Shown: in pieces, positions 34,500-37,324 of the stretch
Layout of the letters: every line of letters starts with the position of its first letter
Position numbering within the stretch: the stretch's first letter is position 1
DNA from: Cytophagales bacterium
Lineage (GTDB): Bacteria; Bacteroidota; Bacteroidia; Cytophagales; Cyclobacteriaceae
Length of the DNA: 37,324 nucleotides
Assembly: GCA_025358885.1 (NCBI GenBank)
Contig: JANYHW010000181.1
Span: forward strand, 1 to 37,324
Reading direction: 5' to 3'
Translations under genes and position numbers: made by a program
Notes under the pieces: generated by a model
Told to the model about the DNA's origin: nothing
The model's database searches: none
Seen by the model: the letters and a program-made list of their open reading frames with translations, nothing else

Positions 34500-35987
34500 T
34501 TATCGGCCCACCTTGGATTTCTTCTTCGTCGGACTCCTGCCATAGGTATTCTTCACTTTGGCGTTGGAGGTCTTCTGTTTGGGATTGTGACTTGCCTCTT
34601 TGACTGCGGCATCTTTGCCAAGTCCCTTGTCCCATCCAAATACAAAGTTTAATCCGACACGCACCGTAAGGAGCTGAGCGCTGTTCAGGTAGGAATCCAG
34701 GTTCTGGGAAGTGACGAGGGATGCAGGCGCACCAAGCAGGTTGTCGCCTACGATGTACAATTGAACCGGAGCCACATTGAAGGACAACCCCAATCCAATG
34801 TTGTTGTAAGAACGGTTAGAGACCGTGTAAGTCAGTGAGGTCGACACCCATTTTCCAAAATTTTTGTTTACAGCCGCCGTGATTCCCGAAGAGGTGCGCC
34901 CACGGAATTTCTCCGTGAAGAAAAGCATCCCGGCACTAAGGTTGGGAATAATCATATAGGTTCCATTGATGTATAGTTTCCCCGGGAGCATTGTGGTATA
35001 AGAACCATTTGCAGATTCCTTCATCTGAAACTTATTCTTGATTGAATCCAACTCGGCGCTGAGATAAGTAGAGTTCTTGTTCAGGAGTTTGTTCATATCA
35101 AATCCGGAGAAGGTGTACTTGGCCGTTGCAGGATCCAAGGTGTATTGATAGGTATTGTTGGTCCATTTGATGTAACCGATGTCTGTGAGGCTGACACCCA
35201 CAGTAAGCTTTTCCATGACTTTGTAGGTCGCTCCGAGATCAACACCCCATCCGCTGTTCTTGAAATAATCGCCCAGATGATCGGCTACGTTATACCCCGA
35301 TCTCCCCAGATTATTTATCCCGGAGGTACGGACATTGGCCGAGCCTGTGGCGGTAATCTGGTAGGTATCTCCCACCTGCACTACGAGTGAGGATGACTCT
35401 GTGGTGACATTGTTAATTCCATTGAGGTACTTCAGCCGGCCGCCAATAGTAAGCTTGGAGCTTGCCTGGTAGGCAAGTCCCAGATTTGTTTGAATGAAGG
35501 TGACGGCCTCTTCCTGCGGAGCCGTGTTTGAGAAGGTTCCCACAATCGGGGCTGTGCCGTCCACCAACAGGGAGACAAGGCCCCGGGGTATCATGGAACG
35601 GCTGTATGCCTTTGCCGTTGAACTTACCGTCAGATACAATTTCGGGTTAAGTCTCACGCCTACCCTAAGCAAATCGGTCTGAGCCGCCACCGTCACATAA
35701 TTATTTTCAGCAAGGCTCTGGGTCCACTTGGAAAGATTGGCAGACACCACACCATTGCTCTTTGTAACGATATTATTGAAGTTGAATCCATTGTTGGAGT
35801 AAATGGCACCTACTGAAGAAATGATCGGCAACCCTACGGTGAGCCTGTATCGCGGCATGATTGCTGGATTGGCATCAACCACCTGGGGCAGACTGTTCAT
35901 AAAATACAGGGTACTCTCCGTCTGGGCAAAGGCATTACTTCCAAGGAGGCAGGCACAAAAAAGCAAACAATAGCCCAGTTTCTTCAT
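34500..35987 (-). CDS. DUF5723-type outer-membrane beta-barrel protein
   Basis: The 495-residue protein has a signal peptide (residues 1-21, ending SNAFAQ). The mature start ESTLYFMNSLPQVVDANPAI is typical of DUF5723/PorV-like outer-membrane proteins of Bacteroidota. The body is made of alternating hydrophobic beta-strands with many Gly/Tyr/Asn, such as LTIGGRLKYLNGINNV, WGVDLGATYKVMEKLTVGVSL and WVSTSLTYTVSNRSYNNIG. The last 40 residues are a Lys-rich, likely disordered tail (NPKQKTSNAKVKNTYGRS), which is unusual for a barrel. The start overlaps the upstream gene's stop by 4 nt (ATGA), so the two are translationally coupled. The function is unknown; a role as an outer-membrane channel or secretion accessory is speculative. 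Confidence 0.8.
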   Translation of the reverse strand: MKKLGYCLLFCACLLGSNAFAQTESTLYFMNSLPQVVDANPAIMPRYRLTVGLPIISSVGAIYSNNGFNFNNIVTKSNGVVSANLSKWTQSLAENNYVTVAAQTDLLRVGVRLNPKLYLTVSSTAKAYSRSMIPRGLVSLLVDGTAPIVGTFSNTAPQEEAVTFIQTNLGLAYQASSKLTIGGRLKYLNGINNVTTESSSLVVQVGDTYQITATGSANVRTSGINNLGRSGYNVADHLGDYFKNSGWGVDLGATYKVMEKLTVGVSLTDIGYIKWTNNTYQYTLDPATAKYTFSGFDMNKLLNKNSTYLSAELDSIKNKFQMKESANGSYTTMLPGKLYINGTYMIIPNLSAGMLFFTEKFRGRTSSGITAAVNKNFGKWVSTSLTYTVSNRSYNNIGLGLSFNVAPVQLYIVGDNLLGAPASLVTSQNLDSYLNSAQLLTVRVGLNFVFGWDKGLGKDAAVKEASHNPKQKTSNAKVKNTYGRSPTKKKSKVGR

Positions 35988-37324
35988 TTTGCTTTTATAG
36001 ACAATTTGGCCAATAAGCCCACGTTGATCTTCAGCTTGTATGCTGTCTTGAACTTTACATTCAACAATGTCCCGTTTGCGTCTTTGGTGGTGTTGAGTTT
36101 TGATCGCACCAGGATATAAGTCGAGGTGAATAATTTGTTTAGCTTATCCGCTGCGAGATCAAGTTTAAGATCTGAAGTTCCTGCTGTTTGTAAATCACCA
36201 GCCGCCGTTACTGTGCTGGCCTTGACGATATAGGTCTGGTTGCTGGTAAATACTGAATCCAACACTACATAATTCTTGTCCATGAGGTAGAGCTGGATAT
36301 TGGCATCCAGTGGCAATTCATTTGTCGTTTTGATTTTGAGTGAAGCGCTCACGACTGAAGACTGGTCGATACTGCCAAGGTCTATATGGAGAGTATCCGT
36401 CAGGGATATCCCTGACGCCTGGCCGTACAAAGGCACTTCCGCCGCAAGCGTGACTTTCAGTTTGCTGGTATCGGCAAGGAAGTTATTGCCCGCGGCCAGC
36501 CCTTTGTTGATCCTGGCGGTGGCAGAATAAGCCAATTGTGTCGGGGAAAAATTAATGACAGCAGCCGCATTGGTAACGCTCACATTGGTTGTGGCCGAGG
36601 TACCAAAAGTCGTAGGATAATTCAAGGTGACCGGGCTGGTCGGGTTGATTTGAAATGGGAGGGTTGCGCCGGTTTTGCGGGCTTCCAATTTTGAAAAGTT
36701 GACTTCGCAGGGCACGCCATAGTCATCGCGAACCGACAACTTCACTATCGGTTGTACAAAAGAAATCTTTGATTTATTTAATGAAGAACTGAAAACTGTT
36801 ATGTCGATGGTCTGGGGCGGGAGGGTAGCGGTTTGATCACCCAGGAAGCCTTTAATATAAGTGAAGTTCATACCATTAAATGACAACTGAATATTTACCT
36901 TGGTTCCCGAGGGAACAAAAACGGAGTTGGTGTGCTTTTTCAGTGTGAGATCAAGTTTAATAGCAAACTTGTTTTTGTCCATCTTAAAAATATAGTTCTG
37001 CAATGGCTTGGAGCCTGTTCCAACACCTGCCGTGAATGTGAGGGGCACCTGTGTTGTCTTGTCTACAACATCGGTCATGGTCACCGTTACCTCAAAAGGA
37101 AGCCCGTTTGCCGGTGTAGTCTGTTGTGAAAGGCTGATGTTGTAGCCTACTGTTCCGGCTTTGGCTAACATCTCACTCAATTGCTCTGGTGAAAGGTTCA
37201 GGTCAACGTTTTGATTTGAACTTGCAATGGTGACATCTGCCGGAAGAGGCGGCTGTGTCGCTGGGACCAGGTTCAAATCAAAACCGAAATTGGTTGAGCT
37301 ATTGGGTAATTTGAACAGGCTGTT
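35984..37324 (-). CDS. Beta-rich surface/periplasmic protein, N-terminus outside window
   Basis: The frame is open to the right edge, so the visible 446 residues are the C-terminal part; the TTG at 37276 is internal. The sequence is Thr/Ser/Asn/Leu-rich and built of short beta-strands in modules, for example KFAIKLDLTLKKHTNSVFV, KLKVTLAAEVPLYGQASG and ELPLDANIQLYLMDKNYVV. The last reads as an LEA14-like or Ig-like sandwich ending in KFKTAYKLKINVGLL. I see no enzyme motif and only one Cys. It overlaps the DUF5723 gene by ATGA. Co-translation with an outer-membrane barrel suggests a cell-surface or periplasmic partner of that barrel. Family not recognised. Confidence 0.65.
   Translation of the reverse strand, partial: NSLFKLPNSSTNFGFDLNLVPATQPPLPADVTIASSNQNVDLNLSPEQLSEMLAKAGTVGYNISLSQQTTPANGLPFEVTVTMTDVVDKTTQVPLTFTAGVGTGSKPLQNYIFKMDKNKFAIKLDLTLKKHTNSVFVPSGTKVNIQLSFNGMNFTYIKGFLGDQTATLPPQTIDITVFSSSLNKSKISFVQPIVKLSVRDDYGVPCEVNFSKLEARKTGATLPFQINPTSPVTLNYPTTFGTSATTNVSVTNAAAVINFSPTQLAYSATARINKGLAAGNNFLADTSKLKVTLAAEVPLYGQASGISLTDTLHIDLGSIDQSSVVSASLKIKTTNELPLDANIQLYLMDKNYVVLDSVFTSNQTYIVKASTVTAAGDLQTAGTSDLKLDLAADKLNKLFTSTYILVRSKLNTTKDANGTLLNVKFKTAYKLKINVGLLAKLSIKAK

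Noticed and set aside
1-37324. CRISPR arrays, insertion sequences, prophage, tRNA or rRNA genes
   Set aside because: No direct repeat arrays, transposase or integrase motifs, or tRNA-like clover-leaf sequences were recognised by eye on either strand; a dedicated search could still find a divergent tRNA or small RNA.

Overview
The window looks like chromosomal core DNA from a member of the Bacteroidota, most probably order Cytophagales. The evidence is threefold. Families typical of that group are present (DUF4292 lipoprotein, DUF5723 outer-membrane protein, Lnb/DUF4105-type protein, about 800-residue stand-alone FtsX/MacB-like permeases). Several genes carry the Bacteroidota promoter form TTG-N19/20-TAnnTTTG, and clear Shine-Dalgarno sequences are scarce. 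AccD lacks its zinc ribbon, as I recall for other Bacteroidota. No transposase, integrase, phage gene, CRISPR array, rRNA or tRNA was seen. The exact genus cannot be told from the sequence alone.

Layout, left to right. (1) 2-4457 (+) is an envelope block: the 3' end of a polysaccharide flippase, a TPR protein, a DUF4292 lipoprotein and a catalytically degenerate EnvC-like LytM protein. (2) 4595-7574 (+): tatA, gatA and an MltD-type lytic transglycosylase with LysM. (3) 7576-12425 (-): two tandem paralogous FtsX-like ABC permeases. (4) 12608-15042: a previously unlisted 55-residue Cys-rich membrane protein (+), a convergent radical SAM/SPASM protein (-) 2 nt away, and a divergent DUF4105 membrane protein (+). 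(5) 15105-16900 (+): O-acetylhomoserine sulfhydrylase overlapping a CoA-binding protein by ATGA. (6) 16927-22640 (-): the complete 2-oxoglutarate dehydrogenase operon odhA-odhB-lpd. (7) 22838-25113 (+): rpsP-rimM-trmD-rplS. (8) 25240-27182 (+): class I fructose-bisphosphate aldolase and accD, then a third FtsX-like permease (27313-29757). (9) 29848-30435 (-): rplU-rpmA. (10) 30914-34432 (+): nrdB-nrdA (class Ia ribonucleotide reductase). (11) 34500-37324 (-): a DUF5723 outer-membrane protein translationally coupled to an upstream beta-rich protein that runs off the window.

Most of this is housekeeping. The genes serve central carbon metabolism (OGDH, aldolase, AccD), translation (S16, L19, L21, L27, TrmD, RimM, GatA), dNTP supply (NrdAB), peptidoglycan and envelope remodelling (EnvC, MltD, flippase, Tat) and sulfur assimilation (MetY). 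I did not find a convincing new defence or mobile system. The points most worth a second look are a 26-bp perfect dyad between odhA and rpsP, the small Cys-rich membrane protein beside the radical SAM/SPASM gene, two apparently leaderless genes, the Cys-free AccD N-terminus, a hairpin between rpsP and rimM, and three large permeases with no ATPase nearby.
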